Of a stretch of DNA of 64,000 nt, positions 46,083 through 54,101 are shown piece after piece. The notes under the pieces are model-generated. The model did not search any database. It was not told the origin of the DNA and saw only the letters and a program-made list of their open reading frames with translations. The DNA comes from Belnapia mucosa. GTDB lineage: Bacteria > Pseudomonadota > Alphaproteobacteria > Acetobacterales > Acetobacteraceae. The translations under genes and the position numbers were made by a program. Where the stretch lies: assembly GCF_016775475.1 (NCBI RefSeq), contig NZ_JAEUXJ010000003.1, positions 230,933 through 294,932 of the forward strand. The letters are read 5' to 3'. Numbering within the stretch: position 1 is the stretch's first letter; each line of letters starts with the position of its first letter.

Positions 46083-46906
46083 CCGTGCCCGTCTTCGAAA
46101 GCAAGCTGACCCGCATGCCCCTTCTCGGCTTCGGCACCTGGCCGATGCGCGGGGCTGAGTGTCAGCAGGCGGTCGAATCCGCCCTCGGCCTCGGCTACCG
46201 CCATGTCGACACGGCGGAGATGTATGGCAATGAGGAAGCGGTGGGCGCTGCGCTGGCCGCCGCCGGCCTGCCGCGCGGCGACCTCTACCTCACCACCAAG
46301 GTTTGGAACGACAAGCCGAAGGGCGCCCAGATCCACCGCGCGGCGGAGGAGAGCTTGAAGCGCCTGCGCCAACCCTATGTGGACCTGCTGCTGATCCATT
46401 GGCCGAGCCCCGAGCTCGACCTGCCGGATGCGCTGCGGGCGCTGGCCGCGCTGCGGGAGGAGGGCTTGGCCCGCGCCGTCGGCGTGGCGAATTTCCCGCT
46501 CGGCCTGCTGCGGCGGGCGGTGGAGGCGGGGATCGCCCCGCTCGCCTGCCTCCAGGTCGAGCACCATGTCTTCCTCGACCAGTCCCGGCTGGTCGACTAC
46601 TGCCAGCAACAGCAGATGGTCCTGACCAGCTACACGCCGGTGGCGAAGGGCGAGGTGCTGCGCGACCCGACCATCGCCGGCATCGCCCGCAAGCACGGGG
46701 CGACGCCGGGCCAGGTGGCGCTGGCCTGGCTGTTCGGCATGCCGGGCGTCGCCGCCATCCCGAAGGCCGCCTCGCCCGAGCGGCAGCGGGAGAATCTGGC
46801 GGCGGTCGACCTGAAGCTCGACGAGGAGGACCGCCAGGCGCTGGCGGCCCTGCCGAAGGACCGGCGGATGGTGAACCCTTCCATCGCGCCGGACTGGGAG
46901 AGCTAA
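46079..46906 (+). CDS. Aldo/keto reductase
   Basis: The 275-aa NADPH-dependent enzyme is of the AKR family (2,5-diketo-gluconate reductase type). It has GFGTWPMRGAECQQAVESALGLGYRHVDTAEMYGNE (Asp and Tyr), LYLTTKVWNDKPKG (Lys), LLLIHWPS (His) and C-terminal PKAASPERQRENL. The start overlaps the MFS stop by 4 bp, so the two are translated together. Together they may form a detoxification or export pair. It ends overlapping the convergent patatin gene by 4 bp. Confidence 0.92.
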   Translation: MTVPVFESKLTRMPLLGFGTWPMRGAECQQAVESALGLGYRHVDTAEMYGNEEAVGAALAAAGLPRGDLYLTTKVWNDKPKGAQIHRAAEESLKRLRQPYVDLLLIHWPSPELDLPDALRALAALREEGLARAVGVANFPLGLLRRAVEAGIAPLACLQVEHHVFLDQSRLVDYCQQQQMVLTSYTPVAKGEVLRDPTIAGIARKHGATPGQVALAWLFGMPGVAAIPKAASPERQRENLAAVDLKLDEEDRQALAALPKDRRMVNPSIAPDWES

Positions 46907-48042
46907 TTTCCGATCGCGTGCAGCAGCAGGCCGGGGGCCAGAACCTCGGCCTGCTCGGGATGGGCCATGCGGTCCAGCGCCTCGGTCATGGCGCGCTCCC
47001 CGGCCTCCCAGCGATGGGCGAGGGTGGCACGGGAGAAGTTGAAGACCTTGCCCGCGCCCGCCTCATCCTCCGACGGGTGATAGCCGAGCAGGGCGATAGT
47101 CGCCTCCGCCCCGGCGAGCAGCCCGGCCAGTTCCGCCTCCCGCTCATGCCCGGGCGGAAGCTGGGCGGCGAGGCGGCCGACCAGCGCCCGCAGGCGGTAT
47201 TCCCGCGCCCTTCCCTCCAGCGCCTGCCGCGTCTGGTTGCCGAAGGCGAGGTCGCCGGCCCGCGCCACCGCCGCGCTCAGCGATTGCGGCCGGCTGCCGG
47301 AGCGGGCGAAGAGCTCCACCACCACGCAATGCAGCGGCCCCGCGCCCGGCGCATCCAGCACCAGGTCGAGCGGCGCATTGGTGGACAGCCCACCATCGGC
47401 CAGCAGCCGCCCCTCCACCTCCACCGGCGTGAAGAAAGGCAGCAGGGCGCAGGAGGCGGCCAGATGTTCCGGCCCGATGCGGGCGCCCTGGGCGGTGTCG
47501 AAGACGATGCGGGTGCCGGTCTCCACATCCGTCGCCGCGACGCTGAGGCGGATCGGGCCGTGGTTCAGCAGCTCGAAATCGACGAAATCGGCGATCCGCT
47601 CGCGCAGCGGGTCGAGATCGTAGATCGCGGCGGCGGGCCCGGCCTGCGGCAGCAGGCGGCGGCGGAACAGCCCCGGATGGCCGAGCATCATGGCCTGCAG
47701 GGCGCTGGCCTCGTTGTAGCCGCGCCGCAGCACCCCGGCCGGGGGCGGGCCGAACAGGCTGGTGGCCAGCGGCGCCGGCTCCAGCACCGCGGAGTCCCAG
47801 AATGCGCGCAGCCGGGCGAGGCGCCGTTCCGGCGGGTTGCCGGCGATGATGGCGGCATTGACCGCGCCGACCGAGGCGCCGAGCAGCCAGGGCGGCGGCC
47901 CGCCCTCGCGGGCCTCCCAGGTGGCATAGGCGCCGGCCTCGAAGGCGCCGAGGGCGATGCCGCCGGAGAGGACCAGGGCGCGGCGCGGCTGGACCGGGGC
48001 CGGACCAGCATCGGTCAGGTGATCGGGGTGCTGCATATCCAT
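46903..48042 (-). CDS. Patatin-like phospholipase
   Basis: The 379-aa protein has the patatin fold: the glycine-rich oxyanion motif LSGGIALGAFEAG, the nucleophile GASVG (Ser57) and the dyad Asp216 in LLADGG. The substitution GASVG for the usual GxSxG is still within the motif. No signal peptide or outer-membrane barrel is fused, so it is a cytoplasmic or membrane-associated lipase/esterase acting on phospholipids or acyl esters. It is 129 bp from the DUF4255 gene on the same strand. An intergenic patatin in this place is not part of any system I recognise. Confidence 0.9.
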   Translation of the reverse strand: MDMQHPDHLTDAGPAPVQPRRALVLSGGIALGAFEAGAYATWEAREGGPPPWLLGASVGAVNAAIIAGNPPERRLARLRAFWDSAVLEPAPLATSLFGPPPAGVLRRGYNEASALQAMMLGHPGLFRRRLLPQAGPAAAIYDLDPLRERIADFVDFELLNHGPIRLSVAATDVETGTRIVFDTAQGARIGPEHLAASCALLPFFTPVEVEGRLLADGGLSTNAPLDLVLDAPGAGPLHCVVVELFARSGSRPQSLSAAVARAGDLAFGNQTRQALEGRAREYRLRALVGRLAAQLPPGHEREAELAGLLAGAEATIALLGYHPSEDEAGAGKVFNFSRATLAHRWEAGERAMTEALDRMAHPEQAEVLAPGLLLHAIGN

Positions 48043-48171
48043 GTCGGGTTACCGGCGGACCAAATCAGGATGGGAAAGGGTCATGCGCGATCCTGTAGGC
48101 GCCCGGTTCGGGACGCATGTTGCAGTGCAATACGCAGGACCGAACGAGCAAGACGGCGCCGGGTTCTTCGC

Positions 48172-48660
48172 TCAGGCGGAAGGACGCAGCCGCATGCTGT
48201 GGACCATATAGGGCAGCAGCAGCGGCGGCGGGTCGCCGCAGGCCTCCAGCAGCCGCAGATACATCTCGTCCGGCGGCGTCTCCAGCGTCACCACCAGCGC
48301 CTCGCCGGTGATGTCGCCGGGGCCGCCGGCGGCCTCGATCACCGGGTTCTGCTCCAGCGCCGCCATGCAGCGGCCGAGCAGCGCCTGTTCCGCCGCGCTG
48401 TCGGTGCCACGCACCATCAGCAGGTAGCGCAGCCGGAGCCCGACCCCTTCGGGCGGATCGGCACGGGAGGCGGTGCGGAGCGGCGAGGTATCGCCCGGCA
48501 CCTCCTCCGGCTGGACGCGCCAGAGCACGAGTCCGATGCCGGGCATGGCGCGGTGCCGCGCCTCGGCCAGGGTCATCGTCTCGACGCCCGGGGCGGCGTC
48601 GTCCCGCAGCAGGTGGCGCAGGTGGCGGGCCAGGGCGGCGCTGGCGGCGGCGATCGGCAT
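48172..48660 (-). CDS. DUF4255 (Pvc16-like) protein
   Basis: The 162-aa protein resembles DUF4255 family members: helical start SAALARHLRHLLRD, RLRYLLMVRGTDSAAEQALLGRCMAALEQNPVI, and the C-terminal pattern ALVVTLETPPDEMYLRLLEACGDPPPLLLPYMVHSMRL. Such proteins (Pvc16) are usually found in phage-tail-like contractile injection systems as tube or cap-associated parts. No tail, sheath or baseplate genes are in the window, so this is an orphan. The ATG follows GGAGGG. The family call is by pattern only. Confidence 0.72.
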   Translation of the reverse strand: MPIAAASAALARHLRHLLRDDAAPGVETMTLAEARHRAMPGIGLVLWRVQPEEVPGDTSPLRTASRADPPEGVGLRLRYLLMVRGTDSAAEQALLGRCMAALEQNPVIEAAGGPGDITGEALVVTLETPPDEMYLRLLEACGDPPPLLLPYMVHSMRLRPSA

Positions 48661-48799
48661 GGGCGGGACCCTCCTCGCCCGGCAACGGGCCGGGGCAGGG
48701 TGCCGTTCCCATCCGCTGCGCCCGCGTAAGCTCCGGGCCTCGCGGGCAAACCTCGCCATGCGGCGGCGTTCATCGCCCCTTCAACCATGGGAGGCAGCG

Positions 48800-49018
48800 A
48801 TGCAGGACAAGCCGCAGGACAAGGAGACCGTGCCTTTGCCGCGTCCGGACGCACCGGCGGCCGGCGGGTCCGCGGGCGGGCATGGCATCGCCTCGGGCCA
48901 TAATCCCGGCGGCACGCTGCCGGGCGGCGGGCCGGGGGCCGGGCTGGGCAGCCTCGGTACTGGCGGCGCCTCGACTGGCGGGGGCCCGACCGGCGCACCG
49001 AAACGGGGTGGCCGATGA
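48800..49018 (+). CDS. Small Gly/Pro-rich hypothetical protein
   Basis: The 72-aa protein has a good GGAGG ribosome site 6 nt before the ATG. The composition is extreme: the middle is almost all Gly, Ala, Pro, Ser and Thr (GGSAGGHGIASGHNPGGTLP) and it ends PKRGGR. It is predicted to be disordered; no domain is seen. The next gene starts in its stop (ATGA), which supports real expression. Function unknown. Confidence 0.6.
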   Translation: MQDKPQDKETVPLPRPDAPAAGGSAGGHGIASGHNPGGTLPGGGPGAGLGSLGTGGASTGGGPTGAPKRGGR

Positions 49019-49263
49019 GCACGGAACGGCCGACCCCGCAGGGCCCGAACGCCGGCGGCCCCGGCAACCGCCACGCCACCCCGCCTCGGGATGCGCCGGC
49101 GCCCTGGGGCACCGGGGAGGCTCCCTTCGATCCGCGCGGCGGCCAGCCCGCCACCGATCCGGAGGCGGCGGCCAAGGCGCTGCTGGACCAAGCGAATCCC
49201 GGCCAGCCGGCGGGGGGCGATGCCGGCCCGATGGCGGCCGGGGCGGAGAAGAAGGGGCCTTAG
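49015..49263 (+). CDS. Small disordered hypothetical protein
   Basis: The 82-aa protein starts in the stop of the previous small gene. It is Pro/Gly/Asp-rich (PTPQGPNAGGPGNRHATPPR) and has a short helical stretch (DPEAAAKALLDQA) near residue 50, ending AEKKGP. It has no recognised domain. A stem-loop lies just after its stop. The pair may encode secreted-independent, stress-linked disordered proteins; no function can be assigned. Confidence 0.6.
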   Translation: MSTERPTPQGPNAGGPGNRHATPPRDAPAPWGTGEAPFDPRGGQPATDPEAAAKALLDQANPGQPAGGDAGPMAAGAEKKGP

Positions 49264-49264
49264 A

Positions 49265-49298
49265 CCATGATCCGCGATCCAGCGATCGCGAATCATGG
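49265..49298 (+). terminator. Stem-loop after the small disordered protein genes
   Basis: CCATGATCCGCGATC (49265-49279) and GATCGCGAATCATGG (49284-49298) pair over 15 positions with one mismatch around a 4-nt loop. It follows the stop codon by 2 bp. No strong T-run follows, so it may act as a Rho-dependent end or a stabilising hairpin. Confidence 0.55.
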
Positions 49299-49317
49299 CC
49301 AAGGCTTGCGTTTGGTC

Positions 49318-49345
49318 GCCTGATTCACGCCTTCGGCGATCAGGC
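49318..49345 (-). terminator. Stem-loop directly after the diguanylate cyclase gene
   Basis: GCCTGAT (49318-49324) and ATCAGGC (49339-49345) enclose a second small stem GCC-TTC-GGC. It begins immediately after the cyclase stop codon (leftward reading), so it is a probable terminator for that gene and could act in both directions with the neighbouring stem-loop. Confidence 0.5.
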
Positions 49346-51250
49346 TCAATCGGCCATCTGGTTGAGCGGGTCGAGTTGCGGCGCTTGGCAGACCTGGTTG
49401 CGGCCGGCCTGCTTCGCCGCATAGAGCGCGCGGTCGGCGGCGCCGATCAGCGCCTCCGGCCCGCGGGCCGCGCGGCAGGAGGCGGGCTGGATGGTGGCGA
49501 CGCCGACGCTCACGGTGACCATGCCGCCCTCCTCGAGGCAGCCGGCATGCGGCAGGGCCAGCGCCTCCACCTCGGCGCGCAGCCGTTCGGCCACCGCATG
49601 CGCGCCTTCCATCTCGGTCTCGGGCAGCAGCACGGCGAATTCCTCGCCGCCATAGCGGGCGACGAGATCGGCCGCGCGGCGGATCGTCGCCCCGACCGTG
49701 GCCGCCACCACCCGCAGGCAGGCATCGCCCTCCGGATGGCCGTAATGGTCGTTGAAAGCCTTGAAGCGGTCCACATCGACGAGGATGACCGAGAGCGGCA
49801 TGCCCGCTTCCATGCAGCGGGCCCATTCGCGCCCGATCGCCTCGTCGAAAGAGCGGCGGTTGGCGACGCCGGTCAGCCCGTCGAGCCGGGCGAGGCGGTC
49901 CAGCTGCCGCTCCAGCATCTTCCGCTCGGTGATGTCGCGGGAGACGGCGACGACGCCATCCGCTTCGCCGGTCGCCTCCTTCCGCACCACCTTCAGCGTG
50001 GATTCCAGCCAGATCTCGACGCCATCGGCGCGCCAGGTGCGGAAGGTGATCGTCACCTCATCGGCGCTGCCGTTCCGTAGCCGGGCGATCTCGGTGTTCA
50101 GCGCCGGCATGTCCTTGGGATGGACGCCGTCATTCGCACTCCGGCCGAGGAGTTGCTCCGGCGCGCGGCCGAGGATGCGGTGGGCCGAGGGAGAGACATA
50201 GGTGCGGATGCCATGGCGATCGATGCGGGAGACGAGGTCGCCGGTATTCTCGGCGAGCAGGCGGAATTGCGCCTCGCTCTCGCGCGCGGCGGTCTCGGCC
50301 ACCTGGCGCCGGCGCAGTTCCCGCCGCAGCAGGCCGATGGTGAGCAGCAGCAGCGCGGCCAGCGCCAGGGTGGTGCCGCCGATCGCCAGCGCGCGCTGGC
50401 GCCAGCCGGCCTCGATCGTCTCGATGGACAGGCCGAGATTGAGGATCAGCGGTAGCGATTCGATGCGCTTGAAGACATAGAAGCGCTCCACCCCGTCACG
50501 GCTGGAGATGCTGCGATAGCTGCCCTCGCGGGCGGTCGGAATGGCGCGGAAGGCGGTGCCGCGGCTGAAATCCTGGCCGATCTCGACCCGGCCCGCCGGC
50601 ATGCGGGCGAGCAGGATGCCATCCTCCCGGAACAGGCTGATCCGGCCGCCGGCGCCGAGATCGAGGCCATGGAAGACCTCCAGGAAGTAGTCGAGCTTCA
50701 GGCTGGCGACGACCACGCCACCGAGGCTGCCATCGGCGCGGATCCAGGGACGGCTGAGGGCGAGGCGCCATTCGCCGGTGCGGCGGCCGCGGAAGGGCTG
50801 GCTGATCGTCAGCCCCGAATCCGGATTGTCGTGCGGGACGCGGAAATACTCCCGGTCCGCATAGCTGACGGTGTCGCGCGCGGCCTGGCCGGTTTCGTCG
50901 AGGGCCCGACCCTCGGCGTCCAGGATCATGACCGCGCCGATATTGCGGGCGCCGATGGAGCGTTCGAACAGGGGCGAGTGCAGCAGCCGCTCATGATCGC
51001 CACGCTCATTCGCGCGCAGCCTCTCGGCGGTTTCCTGCAGGGCAAGGTCAAGGGTGCCGAGGGTGCGGGCGATGTCCTGCCCCACCGCGCGGTTCAGGTT
51101 CATCGCGGCATCGGAAGCCCGGGCCCAACTATCGGCCCGCAATTCCAGGATGACGACCCCCGAGAGCGCGCAGAGGCCGAGCACGGCCAGCAGGCCAAGA
51201 AGCGTGGTCCAGCCGCGCTGTAGCAACTCGCCGAGGACCCGCATCGCCAC
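49346..51250 (-). CDS. Membrane diguanylate cyclase with CACHE, PAS and GGDEF domains
   Basis: The 634-aa protein has an N-terminal helix (about 14-32), a periplasmic CACHE-like sensor (about 40-270, with DREYFRVPHDNPDSGLTISQPFRG), a second helix (about 284-306), a PAS domain with PAC tail (about 325-450) and a GGDEF domain (about 460-610). The active site is GGEEF (about residues 533-537), preceded by the RAAD inhibitory I-site five residues upstream, so it should make c-di-GMP under product inhibition. The start is GTG with GGAGG 8 nt upstream. It probably senses a small periplasmic ligand. Confidence 0.93.
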   Translation of the reverse strand: MAMRVLGELLQRGWTTLLGLLAVLGLCALSGVVILELRADSWARASDAAMNLNRAVGQDIARTLGTLDLALQETAERLRANERGDHERLLHSPLFERSIGARNIGAVMILDAEGRALDETGQAARDTVSYADREYFRVPHDNPDSGLTISQPFRGRRTGEWRLALSRPWIRADGSLGGVVVASLKLDYFLEVFHGLDLGAGGRISLFREDGILLARMPAGRVEIGQDFSRGTAFRAIPTAREGSYRSISSRDGVERFYVFKRIESLPLILNLGLSIETIEAGWRQRALAIGGTTLALAALLLLTIGLLRRELRRRQVAETAARESEAQFRLLAENTGDLVSRIDRHGIRTYVSPSAHRILGRAPEQLLGRSANDGVHPKDMPALNTEIARLRNGSADEVTITFRTWRADGVEIWLESTLKVVRKEATGEADGVVAVSRDITERKMLERQLDRLARLDGLTGVANRRSFDEAIGREWARCMEAGMPLSVILVDVDRFKAFNDHYGHPEGDACLRVVAATVGATIRRAADLVARYGGEEFAVLLPETEMEGAHAVAERLRAEVEALALPHAGCLEEGGMVTVSVGVATIQPASCRAARGPEALIGAADRALYAAKQAGRNQVCQAPQLDPLNQMAD

Positions 51251-51318
51251 CTAACCAACCTCCGGCATTACCAGCCGGTTCCAGTGCGCCATCAGCCTGC
51301 ACCATAGTCCATCACGAG

Positions 51319-51330
51319 GTGGAATTCCAC
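51319..51330. repeat. Perfect 12-bp palindrome between tRNA-Leu and the diguanylate cyclase
   Basis: GTGGAATTCCAC reads the same on both strands. It sits 69 bp upstream of the cyclase start and could be a dimer binding site; no other feature is visible in this 111-bp gap. Confidence 0.4.
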
Positions 51331-51361
51331 GCCGCGTATCAACTTGCAGTTGCTCTACCCT

Positions 51362-51447
51362 TGGTAGGGGCGGCGGGACTCGAACCCGCACAGGCCAGGG
51401 CCCGAGCGATTTTAAGTCGCTTCCGTCTACCGTTCCGGCACGCCCCC
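51362..51447 (-). tRNA. tRNA-Leu (TAA anticodon)
   Basis: The 86-nt leftward gene has an acceptor stem GGGGGCG/CGCCCCT, a D-arm GCCGGAACGGTAGACGG, anticodon stem AGCGA/TCGCT around CTTAAAA (anticodon TAA), a long class-II variable arm (CGGGCCCTGGCCTGT region) and T-arm GCGGG-TTCGAGT-CCCGC, with an encoded CCA. The long variable arm and TAA anticodon identify tRNA-Leu. Confidence 0.93.
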
Positions 51448-51485
51448 ATGCCAGCCATGCCTAGCACGCCCGCAGCCTCCCGGCA

Positions 51486-52325
51486 TCAGCGAAGGCAGCG
51501 GAGGAAGACAGTCGAAGGATGCGCCACCTCACCCACCTCGGCCGCGCTGCGCGGCGGGATGGTGGAGGGGACCATGCGCGGCTGCACGCCGTTGCGTCGG
51601 AGGAAATCCACCGCTTCCGCCCCCTTCACCGCGAAATTCACGTTCTGCGGGATGTCGCCGGTGCTCTGGGCGATGCGCTGGGCATTCAGCTTGGAGACGA
51701 TGACCCCCATGACATTGCCAGCGAGGTCGAAGAGCGGCCCGCCGGAATTGCCCGGCTGCACCGGGGCGCTGATCTGGAATTGCGCCGCATTGTCCCGCAG
51801 CCCGGCCAGGGCCGAGACATCGCCCGTGGTCAGGGTCGGGCCGGAGGAGAGGATGCCGGAGAGCGGGAAGCCATAGGTCACCACCCCCTCGCCCCGCCGG
51901 ACCTCGGGCCCGCTGCGGAAGCTGAGCACCGGGCCGGGATCGCCCCGCACGGTCAGCAGGGCGAGGTCGCGCTGCTGATCCGTCGCGGCGACAGTGGCGG
52001 AGAGCTCGGCGCCGGAGGAGGTGCGAATCCGCATCTCGGCGCAGCCATTGGCGACATGGTGGTTGGTCAGCACGCGGGATGGCGCGACGACGAAGCCGGT
52101 GCCGGAGGAGACGGGGCGCGGCCCGCCGGGCACGGCGCCGAAAGGGGTGTTCCCGGGCGGCAGCGGCGGCGGCTTCCCACCCGGCTCGGCCGGCGCCTGG
52201 GCGAGCGGCGGCGGCTTGCCGCCCTGCGGGACCGGGGCCGGCAGCGGCGGCGGCTTCTGCGCGGCCGCGAGGCCGGAACCGAACAGCAGCAGGCAGCAGG
52301 CGATCGGCAGCGAAAGGTTGCACAT
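51486..52325 (-). CDS. Periplasmic trypsin-like serine protease without PDZ domain
   Basis: The 279-aa protein has a signal peptide ending AAAQ, then a Pro-rich linker with repeats of GGKPPPL (residues about 24-60), then a chymotrypsin-fold domain. The catalytic triad is His90 (TNHHVA), Asp120 (QQRDLALL) and Ser194 (GNSGGPLF). The protease domain resembles DegP/HtrA but has no PDZ domain, so it is a simpler secreted protease. The ATG at 52325 was chosen because the preceding in-frame residues are not signal-like. It is leftward from radC with a 49-bp gap. Confidence 0.9.
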   Translation of the reverse strand: MCNLSLPIACCLLLFGSGLAAAQKPPPLPAPVPQGGKPPPLAQAPAEPGGKPPPLPPGNTPFGAVPGGPRPVSSGTGFVVAPSRVLTNHHVANGCAEMRIRTSSGAELSATVAATDQQRDLALLTVRGDPGPVLSFRSGPEVRRGEGVVTYGFPLSGILSSGPTLTTGDVSALAGLRDNAAQFQISAPVQPGNSGGPLFDLAGNVMGVIVSKLNAQRIAQSTGDIPQNVNFAVKGAEAVDFLRRNGVQPRMVPSTIPPRSAAEVGEVAHPSTVFLRCLR

Positions 52326-52374
52326 GGCGCGAGCCTGCCGGGGCGGGATGGTTGCGGTCAACAGCGCTCCGGGC

Positions 52375-53130
52375 TCAGAGCAGGCCCTCCCGCCGGAAGG
52401 AGAGCTGGCGGCCATGACCGATGATGAGGTGGTCGTGCACCGCGATGCCGAAGACCGCCGCCGCGGCCTTGATCTCGGCCGTCATCTCGATATCCGCGCG
52501 CGACGGGGTGGGGTCGCCCGAGGGGTGGTTGTGGACCAGGATCAGGGCGGTCGCCTGCAATTCCAGCGCCCGCTTCACCACCTCCCGTGGATAGACCGGG
52601 GTGTGGTTCACCGTGCCGCGGCCCTGCACCTCATCGGCCAGCAATCGGTTGCGGGTATCGAGGAAGAGGACATGCACCTCCTCGATCCGCGCCCGGGCCA
52701 GGCTGGCGGTCAGGTAGTCCACCAGCCGGTCCCAGGAATTCAGCAGCGGCCGGTCCACCAGCTCGGCCCGGGCCAGGCGCAGCGCCGCCGCCTGCACGGT
52801 CTTGAGCGCGGCGCAGACGGCATCCTTCACCCCCTCGACCTGGCGCAGCTCCACCACGGGGGCGGCGATGGCATTGGCGAAGCTGCCGAAGCGGGCGATC
52901 AGAGCGCGGGCGATGGGCTTGGTGTCCTGCCGCGGCAGGGCGAGGAACAGCACCATCTCCAGCAGCTCGTAATCGGCCAGCGCCTCCGGCCCCGCGGTCA
53001 ACAGGCGCTGGCGCATTCGCTCGCGGTGGCCGAGATGGCCCGGCGGTGCCATATCCGCCGGAATCTCCAACGGCAGGCCCATATCGGCGAAGCCCTTCTG
53101 GCCTCCGGCTTTGCGCATCGCTCGCCCCAT
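52375..53130 (-). CDS. radC: RadC-family (JAB1/MPN metalloprotease-like) protein
   Basis: The 251-aa protein has an N-terminal helix-hairpin-helix (ALADYELLEMVLFLALPRQDTKPIARALIARFG) and a JAB domain with the Zn-binding motif HNHPSGDPTPSRAD and upstream Glu. RadC was once linked to DNA repair; the true role is unclear. An in-frame ATG at 53118 with a GGGGCGAG stretch upstream is an alternative start. The common neighbour map lies immediately upstream, which agrees with the usual alphaproteobacterial order map-radC. Confidence 0.92.
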   Translation of the reverse strand: MGRAMRKAGGQKGFADMGLPLEIPADMAPPGHLGHRERMRQRLLTAGPEALADYELLEMVLFLALPRQDTKPIARALIARFGSFANAIAAPVVELRQVEGVKDAVCAALKTVQAAALRLARAELVDRPLLNSWDRLVDYLTASLARARIEEVHVLFLDTRNRLLADEVQGRGTVNHTPVYPREVVKRALELQATALILVHNHPSGDPTPSRADIEMTAEIKAAAAVFGIAVHDHLIIGHGRQLSFRREGLL

Positions 53131-53192
53131 GCGAAGGGGACAAGGATGGACTGATTCAATATCGAAACCAAGCCCTTTGGCGGGGACGGCGA

Positions 53193-53999
53193 TCAGCCGC
53201 CGTAAGGCGGCTTGTGCAGGCCGGCGGGGGAGAGGGTGAAGATCTCGCAGCCCGTCTCGGTCACGCCGACCATATGCTCGAACTGGGCCGAGAGGCTGCG
53301 GTCGCGGGTCACCGCGGTCCAGCCATCATCCAGGATCTTCACCTCCGGCCGGCCGGCATTCACCATCGGCTCGATGGTAAAGAACATTCCCGGCTTCAGC
53401 ACCGGCCCCTCGCCGGGGCGGCCGAAATGCAGGACGTTCGGCGGCTCATGGAAGCGGCGGCCGATGCCATGGCCGCAGAAATCCCGGACCACGGCGAAGC
53501 GGTTGCGCTCGACGAAGACCTGGATCGCATGCCCGATATCGCCGAGCGTCGCGCCAGGCTTCACCACCGCGATGCCGCGCATCATGGATTCATAGGTGAC
53601 GTCGAGCAGCAGCCGCGCCTTGGTCGAGGGCGTGCCGGCCACATACATCCGGCTGGTATCGCCATGCCAGCCATCGAGGATGACGGTGACGTCGATATTG
53701 ACGACATCGCCCTCCGTCAGCGTCCGCTCGCCCGGGATGCCGTGGCAGACGACATGGTTGATCGAGGTGCAGATCGACTTCGGATAGCCCCGATAGCCGA
53801 GCGGCGCCGGCACCGCGCCATGCGCGAGGATGTAGTCGTGGCAGATCCGGTCGAGCTCGGCGGTGGTGACGCCGGGGCGGACATGTGGCGTGACGATGTC
53901 GAGGGTCTCGGCCGCCAGCTGCCCGGCCCGCCGCATCCCGGCGAAATCATCCGGGGAATGAAGGGTGATACGGCGCGCATCGCCGCTCTGCTGGTCCAT
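53193..53999 (-). CDS. map: Methionine aminopeptidase, type I
   Basis: The 268-aa metalloenzyme removes the initiator Met from nascent proteins. The pita-bread metal ligands are visible: Asp and Asp in NIDVTVILDGWHGDTSRMY, His in DFCGHGIGRRFHEPP, Glu in FFTIEPMV and Glu in AQFEHMVGVTE. The start at ATG 53999 (MDQQSGDARRITLHS) has a GGAAG just upstream. The 63-bp gap to radC contains no hairpin; the two are likely an operon. Confidence 0.95.
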   Translation of the reverse strand: MDQQSGDARRITLHSPDDFAGMRRAGQLAAETLDIVTPHVRPGVTTAELDRICHDYILAHGAVPAPLGYRGYPKSICTSINHVVCHGIPGERTLTEGDVVNIDVTVILDGWHGDTSRMYVAGTPSTKARLLLDVTYESMMRGIAVVKPGATLGDIGHAIQVFVERNRFAVVRDFCGHGIGRRFHEPPNVLHFGRPGEGPVLKPGMFFTIEPMVNAGRPEVKILDDGWTAVTRDRSLSAQFEHMVGVTETGCEIFTLSPAGLHKPPYGG

Positions 54000-54101
54000 G
54001 GTCTTCCGCTGTCTCCGCATGCGGCGGTTGGCCCCAAGATGATCGCCGGGGGGCCATGGCGCAAGGCTTGGCCGCTGTCGCAGTGGCGCGACTTCGCGAC
54101 C

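Noticed and set aside
46303..48729. 808-codon plus-strand frame over the reductase and patatin
   Set aside because: It is a shadow frame; the aldo/keto reductase and patatin motifs lie in the other frames.
51362..51447. The tRNA-Leu class-II variable arm as a possible intron or insertion
   Set aside because: The extra arm length fits normal tRNA-Leu; no intron is needed.
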